This document shows, piece by piece, positions 25,025-34,574 of a stretch of DNA of 64,000 bases. Under the pieces are notes generated by a model. That model searched no databases. It had not been told where the DNA came from and worked only from the letters and a program-made list of their open reading frames with translations. This DNA comes from Hamadaea tsunoensis DSM 44101 (GTDB lineage: Bacteria > Actinomycetota > Actinomycetes > Mycobacteriales > Micromonosporaceae). The DNA lies in the NCBI RefSeq assembly GCF_000428945.1, contig NZ_AUAX01000024.1, positions 79,185 to 143,184 of the forward strand, given 5' to 3'. Both the position numbers and the translations under genes were made by a program. Within the stretch, counting starts at the first letter, position 1; the number at the start of each line of letters is the position of its first letter.

Positions 25025-25816
25025 CTATCTGCGGACGGGGTGGCCGGCCTCGGCGAGGGCGTCCTTGACCTCGGCGATGCTCACCTCGCCGAAGTGGAAC
25101 ACGCTCGCGGCGAGCACGGCGTCGGCCCCGGCGTCGATCGCGGGCGGGAAGTCGCCGGCCGTTCCGGCGCCGCCGCTGGCGATCACGGGAATGTCCACGG
25201 CCGCCCGGACGGCCGCGATCAGCTCCAGGTCGAAACCGCCCTTGGTGCCGTCCGCGTCCATCGAGTTGAGCAGGATCTCCCCCGCGCCCAGCTCTGCGGC
25301 ACGCCGGGCCCAGTCGATCGCGTCGATCCCGGCCGGCTTGCGGCCGCCGTGCGTCGTGACCTCGAAGCCGCTGGGCGCGTGGGCCATCAGGCTCCCGCCG
25401 GCCAGGGGTGCGGTCCGCCGTACGTCGAGGGACAGGACCAGCACCTGGCGGCCGAACCGCTCCGCGATCTCGCCGATGAGCCCGGGGCGTGCGATCGCGG
25501 CGGTGTTCACGCCGACCTTGTCCGCGCCGGCCCGCAGCAACGTGTCCACGTCCGACACCGTACGCACGCCGCCGCCGACGGTCAGCGGAATGAACACGGT
25601 CTCGGCGGTCCGGCGTACCACCTCGAGCATGGTGCCCCGGCCCTCGGCACTGGCGCTGACGTCGAGGAACGTCAGCTCGTCGGCCCCCTGCGCGTCGTAC
25701 GCGGCCGCCAGCTCGACCGGGTCGCCCGCGTCCCGCAGACCCTCGAAGTTGACGCCCTTGACGACGCGCCCGGCGTCGACGTCCAGACAAGGGATGACCC
25801 GCACGGCAACCGTCAT
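25025..25816 (-). CDS. hisF: Imidazole glycerol phosphate synthase cyclase subunit
   Basis: Makes IGP and AICAR from PRFAR with ammonia from HisH. 263 residues. The N-terminal catalytic Asp lies in [15 protein letters not shown], the second in LVLSLDV; the phosphate sites are GGGVRTVSD and [10 protein letters not shown]. The ATG at 25816 overlaps the stop of the transporter gene upstream, an unusual neighbour for hisF, so transcription may be shared. The rest of the his operon is not here, apart from hisI 20 kb away. Confidence 0.96.
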   Translation of the reverse strand: MTVAVRVIPCLDVDAGRVVKGVNFEGLRDAGDPVELAAAYDAQGADELTFLDVSASAEGRGTMLEVVRRTAETVFIPLTVGGGVRTVSDVDTLLRAGADKVGVNTAAIARPGLIGEIAERFGRQVLVLSLDVRRTAPLAGGSLMAHAPSGFEVTTHGGRKPAGIDAIDWARRAAELGAGEILLNSMDADGTKGGFDLELIAAVRAAVDIPVIASGGAGTAGDFPPAIDAGADAVLAASVFHFGEVSIAEVKDALAEAGHPVRR

Positions 25817-26769
25817 GCCCCCGAAGATACCGTGGCCTGCTCTTCGACCCGCCGCACGATCCCGGGGGGCGAGATCGTCCGGCTGCGGGCCCGGGTCGCG
25901 CCGAACAGGATGCCGCCGATCACCAGGACACCGCCGAGGACGTCGGGCAGGCGTAACGCTTCGTGCAGGACGAGGACGGCGGCGGTCATCCCGAAGAACG
26001 GCACCAGCATCGAGAACGGCGCCACGGTCCCGGCCCCGTAGCGGTGGATGAGCCGGCCCCACAGCCCGAAGCCGACGATCGTCGAGATCCCGCTCGTGTA
26101 CGCGAGCGCCGCCAGCGCGGTGAGGTCGAAGCCCCGCAGGGCGGCGAGGTCGGCCGACGGCCCCTCGATCACCAGGGACAGCCCGAGCATCGGCAGGGCG
26201 GCCAGCGCGGCCAGCCACATCGTGTAGCGCAGCGGGTCCAGCGGGGCGGCCCGGCGCAGCACGATGTTGTTCAGTCCCCAGAACGCGGCCGAGGCCACGA
26301 CGAGCGCGAACGCGAAGGCCGGCGTACCGGCGTGCAGGGTGGCGCCGACGAGGACCATCCCGGCCAGCGCGAGCGCCGTCCCCGCGATCCGGCGTACGCC
26401 CGGACGCTCCCGCAGCAGCGGCACGGCCAGCAGCAGAGTGAAGATCGCCTGGCTCTGGAGCACCAGCGAGGTGAGGCCGGCCGGCATCCCCTCGGCCATG
26501 CCCCAGAAGAACAGCGAGAAGTGCAGCACGCCGAGGCAGGCCGCCGAGAGCAGGACCCACCGCCAGGCGACCCCGGGGCCCCGGCGCAGGAACGCCAGCG
26601 GGAGGGCCGCCGCCAGCAGCCGCAGCCCGCAGAACAGCAAGGGCGGCAGGTCGTCGAGGCCGACATGGACCGCGATGAAGTTGAACCCCCAGATCGCGGC
26701 GACGAGAGTGGCGAGGAGCAGGTCGCCAGGCCGCATGACGTAACGCGATCGCATGAGCTGAGCTTGCAT
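25813..26769 (-). CDS. EamA/DMT family exporter
   Basis: Ten-helix drug/metabolite transporter with two EamA repeats, up to 318 residues. The start is uncertain: ATGs at 26769, 26754 and 26736 are in frame and the last gives the usual short N-terminus. Divergent from a LysR gene 72 bp away, the common arrangement in which LysR controls an amino-acid or metabolite exporter. The C-terminal ~30 residues are charged and cytoplasmic. The stop overlaps hisF (ATGA). Confidence 0.9.
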   Translation of the reverse strand: MQAQLMRSRYVMRPGDLLLATLVAAIWGFNFIAVHVGLDDLPPLLFCGLRLLAAALPLAFLRRGPGVAWRWVLLSAACLGVLHFSLFFWGMAEGMPAGLTSLVLQSQAIFTLLLAVPLLRERPGVRRIAGTALALAGMVLVGATLHAGTPAFAFALVVASAAFWGLNNIVLRRAAPLDPLRYTMWLAALAALPMLGLSLVIEGPSADLAALRGFDLTALAALAYTSGISTIVGFGLWGRLIHRYGAGTVAPFSMLVPFFGMTAAVLVLHEALRLPDVLGGVLVIGGILFGATRARSRTISPPGIVRRVEEQATVSSGA

Positions 26770-26841
26770 GTGCCGAGTCTGCGGCCGGGCGACACTTCAG
26801 CACCAGCACATTGTTCTACACCGTGGGTTTAGCATTGCTGC

Positions 26842-27759
26842 ATGGATCTCGGCCGGCTACGCGCACTCGACGCCCTCGCCACCTACGGCAGCGTCCTCGC
26901 GGCCTCGGAAGCGCTGCACTGCACCCCGTCGGCCGTCTCCCAGCAACTGACGAAGCTCGACCGGGAGACCGGGACGACGCTGCTCGAGCGAGACGGCCGC
27001 GGCGTACGCCTCACCCCGGCCGGCCGGCTCCTCGCCGACCACGCGGCCCGGGTGCTCACCGCCGTCGACGAGGCCCGAGCGGCGCTCACCGCGTACCACG
27101 AGGAGGTGTCGGGACGGGTCGCGATCGGCGCGTTCGCGACCGCCTGCCGGGGCCTGCTCCCGGCCGCGCTCGCCGAACTGGCCGCGGCCCACCCGCAACT
27201 CGACACCGGCATCCTCGAACTCGACCCCTACGAGGCGCTGGACGCCGTCACCCGCGGCCGCATCGACATCGCGGTCGTCGACGACTGGCCGGAGATCGGC
27301 CTCGACCTGCCGGGCGGCATCGCGCACACCGTGTTGGGCGACGACGGCGCCGACCTGATCGTCCCCCGTGGACACAGCCTGGACGGGGCACCGCCCGGGC
27401 CGCTCGCCCGCGCCGCCGGCGAACGCTGGATCGCGGCCCCGCCCGGCACCATCTGCCACGACTGGCTGCTGCGGGTGCTGCCCGGCGTACGGCCGGATTT
27501 CCTGGTCGGCGAGTTCGAGACGCAGCTGACGCTGGTGGCGGCGGGGTTGGGGGTGGCGCTGATCCCGCGGCTCGCCCGCACCCACACGGTTCCCGGCACC
27601 GCGATCGTCCCGATCGACCCGATCCCCACCCGCCGGGTGATCGTGACCTGGCGCAAGGCCAACGAGGTACGCCCGGCGCTGGGGGCGACGATCGCGGCGC
27701 TGCGCTCGGCCTGGTCGCAGCGATCGACGCCGAGCGCAGCCACCCCAGGACACAGCTAA
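26842..27759 (+). CDS. LysR family transcriptional regulator
   Basis: 305 residues: a winged helix-turn-helix at ~1-65 (LRALDALATYGSVLAASEALHCTPSAVSQQLTKLDRETG) and a LysR substrate domain with the PBP2 fold. Faces the EamA exporter and most likely activates it in response to its substrate. No SD; TAGCAT lies six bases before the ATG, so it is probably leaderless. A perfect 16-bp array begins at the base after its stop codon. Confidence 0.92.
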   Translation: MDLGRLRALDALATYGSVLAASEALHCTPSAVSQQLTKLDRETGTTLLERDGRGVRLTPAGRLLADHAARVLTAVDEARAALTAYHEEVSGRVAIGAFATACRGLLPAALAELAAAHPQLDTGILELDPYEALDAVTRGRIDIAVVDDWPEIGLDLPGGIAHTVLGDDGADLIVPRGHSLDGAPPGPLARAAGERWIAAPPGTICHDWLLRVLPGVRPDFLVGEFETQLTLVAAGLGVALIPRLARTHTVPGTAIVPIDPIPTRRVIVTWRKANEVRPALGATIAALRSAWSQRSTPSAATPGHS

Positions 27760-27855
27760 GCAGGTCGCCGGCTGGGCAGGTCGCCGGCTGGGCAGGTCGC
27801 CGGCTGGGCAGGTCGCCGGCTGGGCAGGTCGCCGGCTGGGCAGGTCGCCGGCTGG
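27760..27855. repeat. 16-bp tandem array, six perfect copies
   Basis: GCAGGTCGCCGGCTGG six times without mismatch, starting one base after the LysR stop; a decayed seventh copy follows. The most homogeneous array in the window and probably the youngest. Confidence 0.98.
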
Positions 27856-27931
27856 GCAGGCTGCTGTCCTGGCGGGGAGCGCAAGTCTCACCGTCGAGAG
27901 GAACCTGACCTTGATCCTTCGATCCTGATCT

Positions 27932-29281
27932 TCATGTTCGCCGGTGGATGTTGTTGCGGCGGGCGCGTTGTAGCGGGTCAAGATGCTTGGGCGGGATGAA
28001 GTCCGGGTGCCGGTCGTGGGGGTTGATGCGGACTTCCCACGCCCCGCGGTGGATTTCGCGGTGGTGATATCCGCAGAGGAGGACGGCGTTGTCGAGGCTG
28101 GTCGGTCCGCCGTCCTGCCACGAGCGCACATGGTGGCCTTCACACCAGCGAGGCGGGCGGTCACAGCCTGGCCAGGCGCAACCGCGGTCCCGCAACACGA
28201 GCGCACGCCGCAGCGACCCGTCGATGAGACGTCGGGCGCGGCCGACATCGAGGACCTGCCCTTCAGCACCGAGGACCGCGGGGATGATCTTCGCGTCGCA
28301 GGCCAGCCGACGCACGGTCTCGGGCGTGAGCAGATCACCGGTGTCCAGGATCCCGTAGCCGTACTTGGTGCGTAGCTGTTCCCACGACAACGTCACCACC
28401 AGCTGCGGACGCTCACCACCGGACTCCGGCAGGCTGCCGTCAGCCAACGCCTGCGCGCACAGATAGGTCAACGCATCGGCACGGCGAGCGGCAGCGGTGC
28501 GGGTATCACGGCCGGCATCGTCCCACGCGTCCGCGAGCCGGTCGGAAAGCTCATCACCAAACGCCCCGGGCACCGATGTGCTGGTGTCTGGATGGGGCGG
28601 ACGCCGTCCCAAGAGCGAACCTGGTGCGCTGATCGGGTCGACCGCCGCCCGCACATACGCCGCCGCGGCACTGTCCAAAATCCCCGACAGCCGGTACTCG
28701 CCCTCACCATGCGGGGTCAGCGTGAACGCCCGCCGCTGCAACGCCGACCGATTCGCCCGCTCCAAGTCCCGCCGCAGACGCTCCTCCGCGACCTCCGGCG
28801 ACACCGCCTCCCACACCGCCCGCCGATGCGCATCCAGGACCTCCGGCCGCAACCGCTGCGACACCGCCAGATCCGACAACACCTGCTGCGCCCGCGCCTT
28901 ACCCGCCGGACCCACCTCCGACGGCAGCCCGGCCACCAGCGAGGAGATCTTCTGCGCCTGCTCCAGACTCAACGACCCCGACGCCAACCCCGCCGCCACC
29001 ACCGGCTGACCCGGCAACGCCTGCGCCAACCGCGCCAGCCCCGCAGCGGTAGGCACCGACACCGCCAAGAGATCCGCCAACCACACCCGCACACTCGCAG
29101 CACCCTGCCGAGCCGGAAGACCCCGCGACGCGGCCTCACCCACCTGCGCCACCACCCGGGCCGTCAACCGCTGCGTCGCGGTGAACACCGCCGACAACTC
29201 AGCCAGCAAGACATCGTCAGGCAACGACGACAAAGGAGCATCCAACAACTCCTCCACCACCACACCCAACGCCTCGCTCAC
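27932..29281 (-). CDS. DUF222 / HNH endonuclease protein (13E12 family)
   Basis: 449-residue protein with an N-terminal helical DUF222 domain (~20-330) and a C-terminal HNH nuclease motif (CAWPGCDRPPRWCEGHHVRSWQDGGPTSLDNAVLLCGYHHREIH) with the paired Cys and the HH...H residues intact. Such proteins are numerous in actinobacteria and often in variable regions; their role is unknown. The GTG at 29281 is preferred: TAGTCT lies seven bases upstream, giving a leaderless transcript, and family members begin with this helix. Confidence 0.85.
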   Translation of the reverse strand: MSEALGVVVEELLDAPLSSLPDDVLLAELSAVFTATQRLTARVVAQVGEAASRGLPARQGAASVRVWLADLLAVSVPTAAGLARLAQALPGQPVVAAGLASGSLSLEQAQKISSLVAGLPSEVGPAGKARAQQVLSDLAVSQRLRPEVLDAHRRAVWEAVSPEVAEERLRRDLERANRSALQRRAFTLTPHGEGEYRLSGILDSAAAAYVRAAVDPISAPGSLLGRRPPHPDTSTSVPGAFGDELSDRLADAWDDAGRDTRTAAARRADALTYLCAQALADGSLPESGGERPQLVVTLSWEQLRTKYGYGILDTGDLLTPETVRRLACDAKIIPAVLGAEGQVLDVGRARRLIDGSLRRALVLRDRGCAWPGCDRPPRWCEGHHVRSWQDGGPTSLDNAVLLCGYHHREIHRGAWEVRINPHDRHPDFIPPKHLDPLQRARRNNIHRRT

Positions 29282-29436
29282 ACCCCGAAGACTAGACCGC
29301 CCATACGACAAAACCCCAGGCCAGACCACAGTCACCGTACGCGCAACGTCCACAACGGACAGCGGCGATCAACACGCCGTGACACGAAAGCGCGCAGGGA
29401 GTTACGAAGTGCAACCCATCCGGGTAAGACTGGGCC

Positions 29437-30522
29437 ATGGCGGGATCGCGTGAGCCGGGACGGCTCCACCGGGACAGACTGGTCAGGTTGCTGCGGCGCG
29501 CTCCGCGGCATCCGCGTGATCTCGCCGGGCGCGCCTGGCTGCGGGTGTTCACCCGGACGGTGAAGGAGTTCATCGAGGATGATCTCACCGACATGGCCGC
29601 CGCGCTGACCTACTACGGCATCCTGTCGATCTTTCCGGGGCTGCTCGTCCTGGTCGCCGGGGTCGGGTTGCTCGGCCGGTCGACCGCTGCCGAGGTGGAG
29701 GCGAATCTGCGGTCCTTCGCGCCGGGGCCGGCTCATGAGATCGTCGCCGACGCGCTGGACAACCTGCGCGAGCATCACGGCACGGCCGGCGCGGTCGCGA
29801 TCGCCGGCCTGGCGGTGGCGTTCTGGTCGGCGACGGCGTACGTCGGGGCGTTCATGCGGGCGGCCAACCGGATCTTCGACGTGCCCGAGGGACGGCCGCT
29901 GTGGAAGACCATTCCGGTGCAGTTGGCCATCACCGCGCTCACCGGCGTCTTCCTCGCGGCGTCCGCGCTGGCCGTCCTGTTCACCGGGCGCGTCGCGGAC
30001 TACGCCGGGCGCGTCCTCGGCATCAAGGACACGACGATCCATGTGTTCGGGATCGCGAAGTGGCCCGTGCTGATCGTCGGCGTGACGATGATGCTCGCGC
30101 TGCTGTACTGGGCGGCGCCGAACGCGCGTACCGGCGGGTTCCGGTGGGTCACGCCGGGAAGCATCCTGGCGGTCGTCATCTGGATAGCCGTTTCGGTGGG
30201 CTTTGCCGTCTACATTGCACACTTCAATTCATACGATCGGACATACGGCACTCTCGGCGGCGTGATCATATTCCTCGTATGGCTTTGGCTGACGAATGTC
30301 GCCGTCCTTTTGGGGGCGGAATTCGATGCCGAACTGAGTCGGGCGCGGGCCATCGCGGCGGGCCTGCCGGAGCGCGCCGAGCCCTACCTTCCCCTGCGGG
30401 ACGTGCCGAAACAGAACGAGCCGCAGCTGCTCGGAGATGATCACGTGACGGCGCCGGTCGATACCGCGGGCGACTCGGCGGGCGGCTCAGCGGGCCGCCC
30501 GAAGGAGAACCCTACAGCGTAG
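29437..30522 (+). CDS. YihY/BrkB family membrane protein
   Basis: 361 residues with six transmembrane helices, of the YihY/virulence factor BrkB (formerly 'ribonuclease BN') family. Signature segments: DDLTDMAAALTYYGILSIFPGLL, AFWSATAYVGAFMRAANRIFDVPEGRPLWK, and GTLGGVIIFLVWLWLTNVAVLLGAEFDAEL. Function not established; likely an envelope transporter or flippase-like protein. The C-terminal ~40 residues are a Gly/Ser-rich disordered tail. Confidence 0.92.
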   Translation: MAGSREPGRLHRDRLVRLLRRAPRHPRDLAGRAWLRVFTRTVKEFIEDDLTDMAAALTYYGILSIFPGLLVLVAGVGLLGRSTAAEVEANLRSFAPGPAHEIVADALDNLREHHGTAGAVAIAGLAVAFWSATAYVGAFMRAANRIFDVPEGRPLWKTIPVQLAITALTGVFLAASALAVLFTGRVADYAGRVLGIKDTTIHVFGIAKWPVLIVGVTMMLALLYWAAPNARTGGFRWVTPGSILAVVIWIAVSVGFAVYIAHFNSYDRTYGTLGGVIIFLVWLWLTNVAVLLGAEFDAELSRARAIAAGLPERAEPYLPLRDVPKQNEPQLLGDDHVTAPVDTAGDSAGGSAGRPKENPTA

Positions 30523-30639
30523 TGCTCTTCGCGTAGTGGTTTCATCACCCAAAGGTGAACGCCCTGTCGTAAGATCGGCGACAGCCCTGTGACAGATCGC
30601 CGACTGTAAATCGAGATCGCCGTCACACAGAATTCATCC

Positions 30640-31428
30640 ATGACGCGCAGGCTCAAAATAATCCTGAGCACCACCGCCCTCGCGGCGATGGCGATGATCC
30701 TCGCCGGCTGCATGCAGCTCAACATGGGTCTGACGGTCAACAGCGACGACACGGTCAGCGGCGAGCTGCTGCTGACCGCCGAGCGGACCCTGCTGACCAA
30801 CGGCGGCAAGACAGTCGAACAGGGCTTCGCCGACCTGCGCCAGAACATCCCGGCGATGCCACCCGGCGACGAGTCGGTGTACAACACCGACCCGAAGTAC
30901 TACGGCGTGCGGATCAAGTACGACCGCACCCCGCTGAGCCAGTTCAACAGCGAGAGCATCAAACTCGTCAAGAACAACGGCACCTACCGCTTCACGCTGC
31001 CGCTGGACCCGAAGCTGTACGGGGCGAAGTTCGCCAGCTCGAACCCGCAGCAGCAGCAGACCTTCATGAAGCTGATGTCCTTCGAGATCCAGGTGACCTT
31101 CCCGGGCCGGATCCTCGACAGCAACGGCACCGAGATCGGGCAGACCGTCAGCTGGAAGGTCGACGCCAACCAGGACAAGCCCGCCGACCTGCACGCCACG
31201 GCCGAGGCGCCGGACAACACGCCGCCGAGCGCGGGTACGTCGGTCGCGCCGAGCGCCTCCGCGGCCGCCGCCGGTGGAGGCAGCGGCGGGTTCCCGTGGC
31301 TGCTCGTCGTCGGCGGAGTCGTGCTGCTCGCGATCGTCGCCGCGGTCGTGCTGTTCCTGATCCGCAAGCCCAAGGCCCCGGTCGCACCCGAGCCCGAGGC
31401 GACGCCCGCGACGCCGACCGCGCCATGA
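30640..31428 (+). CDS. LppM-like lipoprotein with C-terminal membrane anchor
   Basis: 262 residues. A lipoprotein signal ends in LAGC (Cys24). The beta-rich extracellular domain follows (MGLTVNSDDTVSGELLLTAERTLL, then KYYGVRIKYDRTPLSQF), as in mycobacterial LppM. A Ser/Ala linker, one transmembrane helix at ~215-240 and a Pro/Ala/Lys cytoplasmic tail complete it. A sequence family match is inferred by eye. The stop overlaps the next start (ATGA), linking it to the injection-system genes. Confidence 0.8.
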   Translation: MTRRLKIILSTTALAAMAMILAGCMQLNMGLTVNSDDTVSGELLLTAERTLLTNGGKTVEQGFADLRQNIPAMPPGDESVYNTDPKYYGVRIKYDRTPLSQFNSESIKLVKNNGTYRFTLPLDPKLYGAKFASSNPQQQQTFMKLMSFEIQVTFPGRILDSNGTEIGQTVSWKVDANQDKPADLHATAEAPDNTPPSAGTSVAPSASAAAAGGGSGGFPWLLVVGGVVLLAIVAAVVLFLIRKPKAPVAPEPEATPATPTAP

Positions 31429-32054
31429 GAACCGGGGCGGGTGTGGCGAGTGCGCTCGTGCACACGGCGTACGGGGTGGTGCTGGGGGCGCTGGCCGCCG
31501 GCGTGACGGGCGCGCTGATCCTGGGCGGGATCGGGCTGCTGCTCGGCATCCTGTACGGGTGGGCGGCCGCCTCGTCCGGGGCGTACGCGGACGGCGGAAG
31601 TTCGTCACCCCCGCGGCGTATCTGGATGTTCCTCGTGGACCACACATGGAGCATGCCGAACACCGTCGCCGGTGAGCTGTTCCTCCTCGCGCAGCTCGTG
31701 GCCGGGCACTCCCTGGACCGGACCACGTCCGCCGGGGCGTGCCGGATCAGTGTGGACCGCAACTTCTCGCCCCGCTACGCGACCACGATCGGACCGGTCT
31801 GCGCCGGCGCCGACCCGACGATCCAGCGCCACGAGGACGTGCACGTGTTCCAGGCGCGCCTGCTCGGACCGCTCTACCTGCCCCTCGTCGCCGGCAACTA
31901 CGCGCTGTTCACGGTCGCGCCGATCTGGCTGATCTACCACGACCACGCGGCCGCGCCGATCAACCGGCTCGGGCGGTACTTCGAGATCGGGGTCTACCCG
32001 CACGTGTGGAACGAGGCGATCGCGTACCGGATCCAAGGGACGCCGCCCCGATGA
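31425..32054 (+). CDS. Membrane protein with HExxH motif
   Basis: 209 residues. Two N-terminal hydrophobic segments (~5-50), a middle soluble part, then IQRHEDVHVFQARLLGPLYLPLVAGNYAL, where His136-Glu137-x-x-His140 forms a zincin-type motif directly before another hydrophobic stretch. A possible third ligand is the Glu in NEAIAYR near the end. This looks like a membrane metallopeptidase or metal-binding protein; activity is inferred from the motif only. It is translationally coupled (ATGA) to both neighbours, so it belongs to the same operon as the injection system. Confidence 0.7.
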   Translation: MRTGAGVASALVHTAYGVVLGALAAGVTGALILGGIGLLLGILYGWAAASSGAYADGGSSSPPRRIWMFLVDHTWSMPNTVAGELFLLAQLVAGHSLDRTTSAGACRISVDRNFSPRYATTIGPVCAGADPTIQRHEDVHVFQARLLGPLYLPLVAGNYALFTVAPIWLIYHDHAAAPINRLGRYFEIGVYPHVWNEAIAYRIQGTPPR

Positions 32055-32785
32055 CCGGGCCGACACTGCACGGGCCGACACCGCACGGGCCGACACCGCA
32101 CGGGCCGACACCGCACGGGCCGATCGAGGCCGCCACGGCCGACCTGCTGGCCTGGCTGGGCAGAGCGGCCGGGCAGCCGGCCCGGCTGGGCGCGCCCGAC
32201 GCCGGGGAGAGCACCGGCGAGCACCTCACGCTGACCCCGCTGGATCTGCGTACGCAGCGGCAGACCCGGGGCACCGGCGCGCGCGAGCCCTACCGGTTCG
32301 GCGTGCGCTACCTGCTCACGGCGTCGGGTGAGGGCGCGCTCGGCCTGCTCGACCGGGTGCTGGCCGCCGCGGTGGCCGCCGGGGAGCCGCAGATCGTGCT
32401 GGAGGCCGGGGACACGGCACTCTGGCGGGCGCTGGGCGTGCCGCCCCGGCCGGCGTTCTTCGTCGACGTGCCGGTGCAGATCGCGTACGAGGAGCGGACC
32501 GCGCCGCCGGTCCGGCATCCGCTGCAGCTGCGCGCCATCGCCCGGCTGACCCTGGCCGGGCGGGTGCTCGGGCCGGGGGACGAACCGCTGGCCGCGATGC
32601 GTGTGGAGGTCGTCGGAACGCCCCTTTCCACGCTGACCGACGCCATGGGCCGCTTCGCGGTCCCGGGCGTACCCGAGGCCGCGACGGTGCAGCTGCGCCT
32701 GACCGGTCGCGGGCGCGTCCTGCTCGCCTCGGTGGACCCCGCCGAGAAAGACCTCGTCATCACCTGCGACCTGCCGACCCGGTAA
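32051..32785 (+). CDS. Pvc16/DUF4255-like protein with carboxypeptidase-regulatory-like domain
   Basis: 244 residues. After an N-terminal ladder of TPHGP pentapeptides comes a domain (~25-165) resembling the Pvc16 (DUF4255) N-terminal domain of contractile injection systems, which caps the tail in better-known systems. A beta-sandwich follows (LAGRVLGPGDEPLAAMRVEVVGTPLSTLTDAMGRFAVPGV), of the carboxypeptidase-regulatory-like kind. The gene position directly before the sheath gene supports a tail-completion role. The ATG overlaps the previous stop, and the repeat starts right behind it. Confidence 0.75.
   Translation: MTGPTLHGPTPHGPTPHGPTPHGPIEAATADLLAWLGRAAGQPARLGAPDAGESTGEHLTLTPLDLRTQRQTRGTGAREPYRFGVRYLLTASGEGALGLLDRVLAAAVAAGEPQIVLEAGDTALWRALGVPPRPAFFVDVPVQIAYEERTAPPVRHPLQLRAIARLTLAGRVLGPGDEPLAAMRVEVVGTPLSTLTDAMGRFAVPGVPEAATVQLRLTGRGRVLLASVDPAEKDLVITCDLPTR
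32056..32115. repeat. 15-bp in-frame array at the Pvc16-like N-terminus
   Basis: Four units of CGGGCCGACACCGCA (three identical) encode TPHGP copies from codon 3 onwards. Confidence 0.95.
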
Positions 32786-32856
32786 CGCAGCCGAACGGCG
32801 GCCCCGCGGCCGCCCGGCGGCGAACCTCGCCGCCGCGAAACGATCGAGGAGTTCCC

Positions 32857-34083
32857 ATGCCCAACTACTACTCCCCCGGCATCTACGTCGAGGAGGTGCC
32901 CAGCGGAGCACGCCCCATCGGCGCGGTGGGCACCAGCACGGCGGGGTTCGTCGGGATCGCACCGGACGCCGCGGCGCGCGTGGACGAGGCGGTCGCGATC
33001 AACAACTGGTCCGAGTTCCTGCGGATCTTCGCCGACGGCGACAACCTGCCGAGCACCCCGCTCGCCCGGGCCGTCTTCGGCTTCCTGGACAACGGCGGTA
33101 CGCGTTGCTGGGTCGTCAACGTCGGCGCGAAGGGCCAGATCTCGGGTACCGGCCGCAAGCGGTCGGGCCTGGACGTGCTGGAGACGGTCGACGAGATCGC
33201 CATCATCGCGGCCCCCGGCTTCCACGACACGGTCGCCCACGAGGCCCTGCTGACCCTCGCCGAGCGGTCGCGCACGATGGTCGCGATCCTCGACCCGGCC
33301 CCGGACCTGGACGACGTCTCCACACTGACCAAAGTGGAGACGGCCGGCAAGCCGCCCAAGCCGGCCGCGGACGGCAAGCCGCCGGCCGACGGCCCGGCCG
33401 CGCCGGCCCCGGACGCGGGCCACCGGCCGCGGCAATCGGACTACGGCGCGTTCTACTACCCCTGGATCGTCGTGCGCGACCCGCTGACCGGCGAGCTGAC
33501 GTCCACCCCGCCGTCCGGGCACATCGCCGGGATCTGGGCGCGTACGGACGCGCTGCGCGGGGTGCACAAGGCGCCGGCCAACGAGCCCGTCCGGGGCGCC
33601 GTCGACCTGAGCTACCTCATCACCCGGTCGGAGCAGGACGTGCTGAACCCCGCAGGGGTCAACTGCATCCGGTTCTTCTCCGGCGAGGGCATCCGGGTCT
33701 GGGGCGCGCGTACGCTCGCCGCCGAGGCCAGCCCGTGGCGCTACCTCAACGTCCGGCGTACCACCAACTTCCTGGAGCAGTCGATCTCGCTGGGCACCAC
33801 GTGGATGGTGTTCGAGCCGAACGACTTCTCGCTGTGGCGCTCGATCCGCCGCGACATCGGCGCGTTCCTGACCCGCGTCTGGCGCGACGGCGCCCTCATG
33901 GGCCGCACGCCCGAGGAGGCGTTCTTCGTCAAGTGCGACGAGGAGACCAATCCCACCGACGTCCGTGACGCGGGCATGGTCGTGGCGCACATCGGCGTCG
34001 CGATCGTCAAGCCCGCCGAGTTCGTGGTGTTCAAGCTGAGCCAGTGGGCCGGCGGTTCCGAGACCGAGACGATGGGGAGCTGA
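32857..34083 (+). CDS. Contractile injection system sheath protein
   Basis: 408-residue phage-tail sheath homologue (Afp2/Pvc2 type). It starts with the family hallmark YYSPGIYVEEVPSGARPI, has NNWSEFLRIFADG and ARAVFGFLDNGGTRCWVVNVG early, and ends with RTTNFLEQSISLGTTWMVFEPND and the conserved C-terminal domain. An Ala/Pro/Lys-rich insert (~residues 165-190) lies between the inner and outer domains. Contracts around the tube to drive it into the target. The gene stands first in the core structural operon with its own SD (GAGGAG). Confidence 0.93.
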   Translation: MPNYYSPGIYVEEVPSGARPIGAVGTSTAGFVGIAPDAAARVDEAVAINNWSEFLRIFADGDNLPSTPLARAVFGFLDNGGTRCWVVNVGAKGQISGTGRKRSGLDVLETVDEIAIIAAPGFHDTVAHEALLTLAERSRTMVAILDPAPDLDDVSTLTKVETAGKPPKPAADGKPPADGPAAPAPDAGHRPRQSDYGAFYYPWIVVRDPLTGELTSTPPSGHIAGIWARTDALRGVHKAPANEPVRGAVDLSYLITRSEQDVLNPAGVNCIRFFSGEGIRVWGARTLAAEASPWRYLNVRRTTNFLEQSISLGTTWMVFEPNDFSLWRSIRRDIGAFLTRVWRDGALMGRTPEEAFFVKCDEETNPTDVRDAGMVVAHIGVAIVKPAEFVVFKLSQWAGGSETETMGS

Positions 34084-34085
34084 CC

Positions 34086-34574
34086 ATGGCGACCGCAGCC
34101 ACGCCGCAGCCGGGCGCACCGGTGGACCCGTACCGGGCGTACAACTTCAAGCTGCTCATCAACAACGTGACCAACGGGCACTTCACCGAGGTCAGCGGGC
34201 TGGAGATCAACATCCGGAAGGTGGACTACCGGGAGGCCGGCAACGACCGGATCCGGGCCATCCCCGGCCAGGTCGAGTACAGCCCGATCACGCTGCACTT
34301 CGGCGTCACCGCCTCCCGCGAGCTGTGGGACTGGGTCAGCAGCGCCGCCAAGGGGACGGTCAACCGGCGCAACATCTCGATCGTCCTGCTCGACGCCGCC
34401 GGCACCGCCGAGGTCCTGCGCTGGAACGTCATCAGCGCCTGGCCGATGCAGTGGCGGGGCGCCCACCTCAACACCCTCGCCCACGAGATCGCCATCGAAT
34501 CGATCACGCTCGCGTACGAGAGCCTGGAACTGGAGTCCGGCAGTGCCGCGCCGGCCGCCGCCAGCCCGGCCTGA
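34086..34574 (+). CDS. Contractile injection system inner tube protein
   Basis: 162-residue tube (Hcp/gp19-like, T4-gp19 family) protein: DPYRAYNFKLLINNVTNGHFTEVSGLEINIRKVDYREAG, then SPITLHFGVTASRELWDWV and NISIVLLDAAG. Only one tube gene is present, whereas many related clusters have two or three. It starts two bases after the sheath stop. The short Ala/Pro tail overlaps the next gene by 32 bp. Confidence 0.92.
   Translation: MATAATPQPGAPVDPYRAYNFKLLINNVTNGHFTEVSGLEINIRKVDYREAGNDRIRAIPGQVEYSPITLHFGVTASRELWDWVSSAAKGTVNRRNISIVLLDAAGTAEVLRWNVISAWPMQWRGAHLNTLAHEIAIESITLAYESLELESGSAAPAAASPA

Noticed and set aside
25025..26809. A long HisF protein with a 330-residue N-terminal extension
   Set aside because: The extension is the out-of-phase shadow of the EamA transporter gene. 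HisF starts at 25816 at its conserved N-terminus.
27760..27855. CRISPR array
   Set aside because: Units are directly adjacent with no spacers and are only 16 bp. The same holds for the other arrays.
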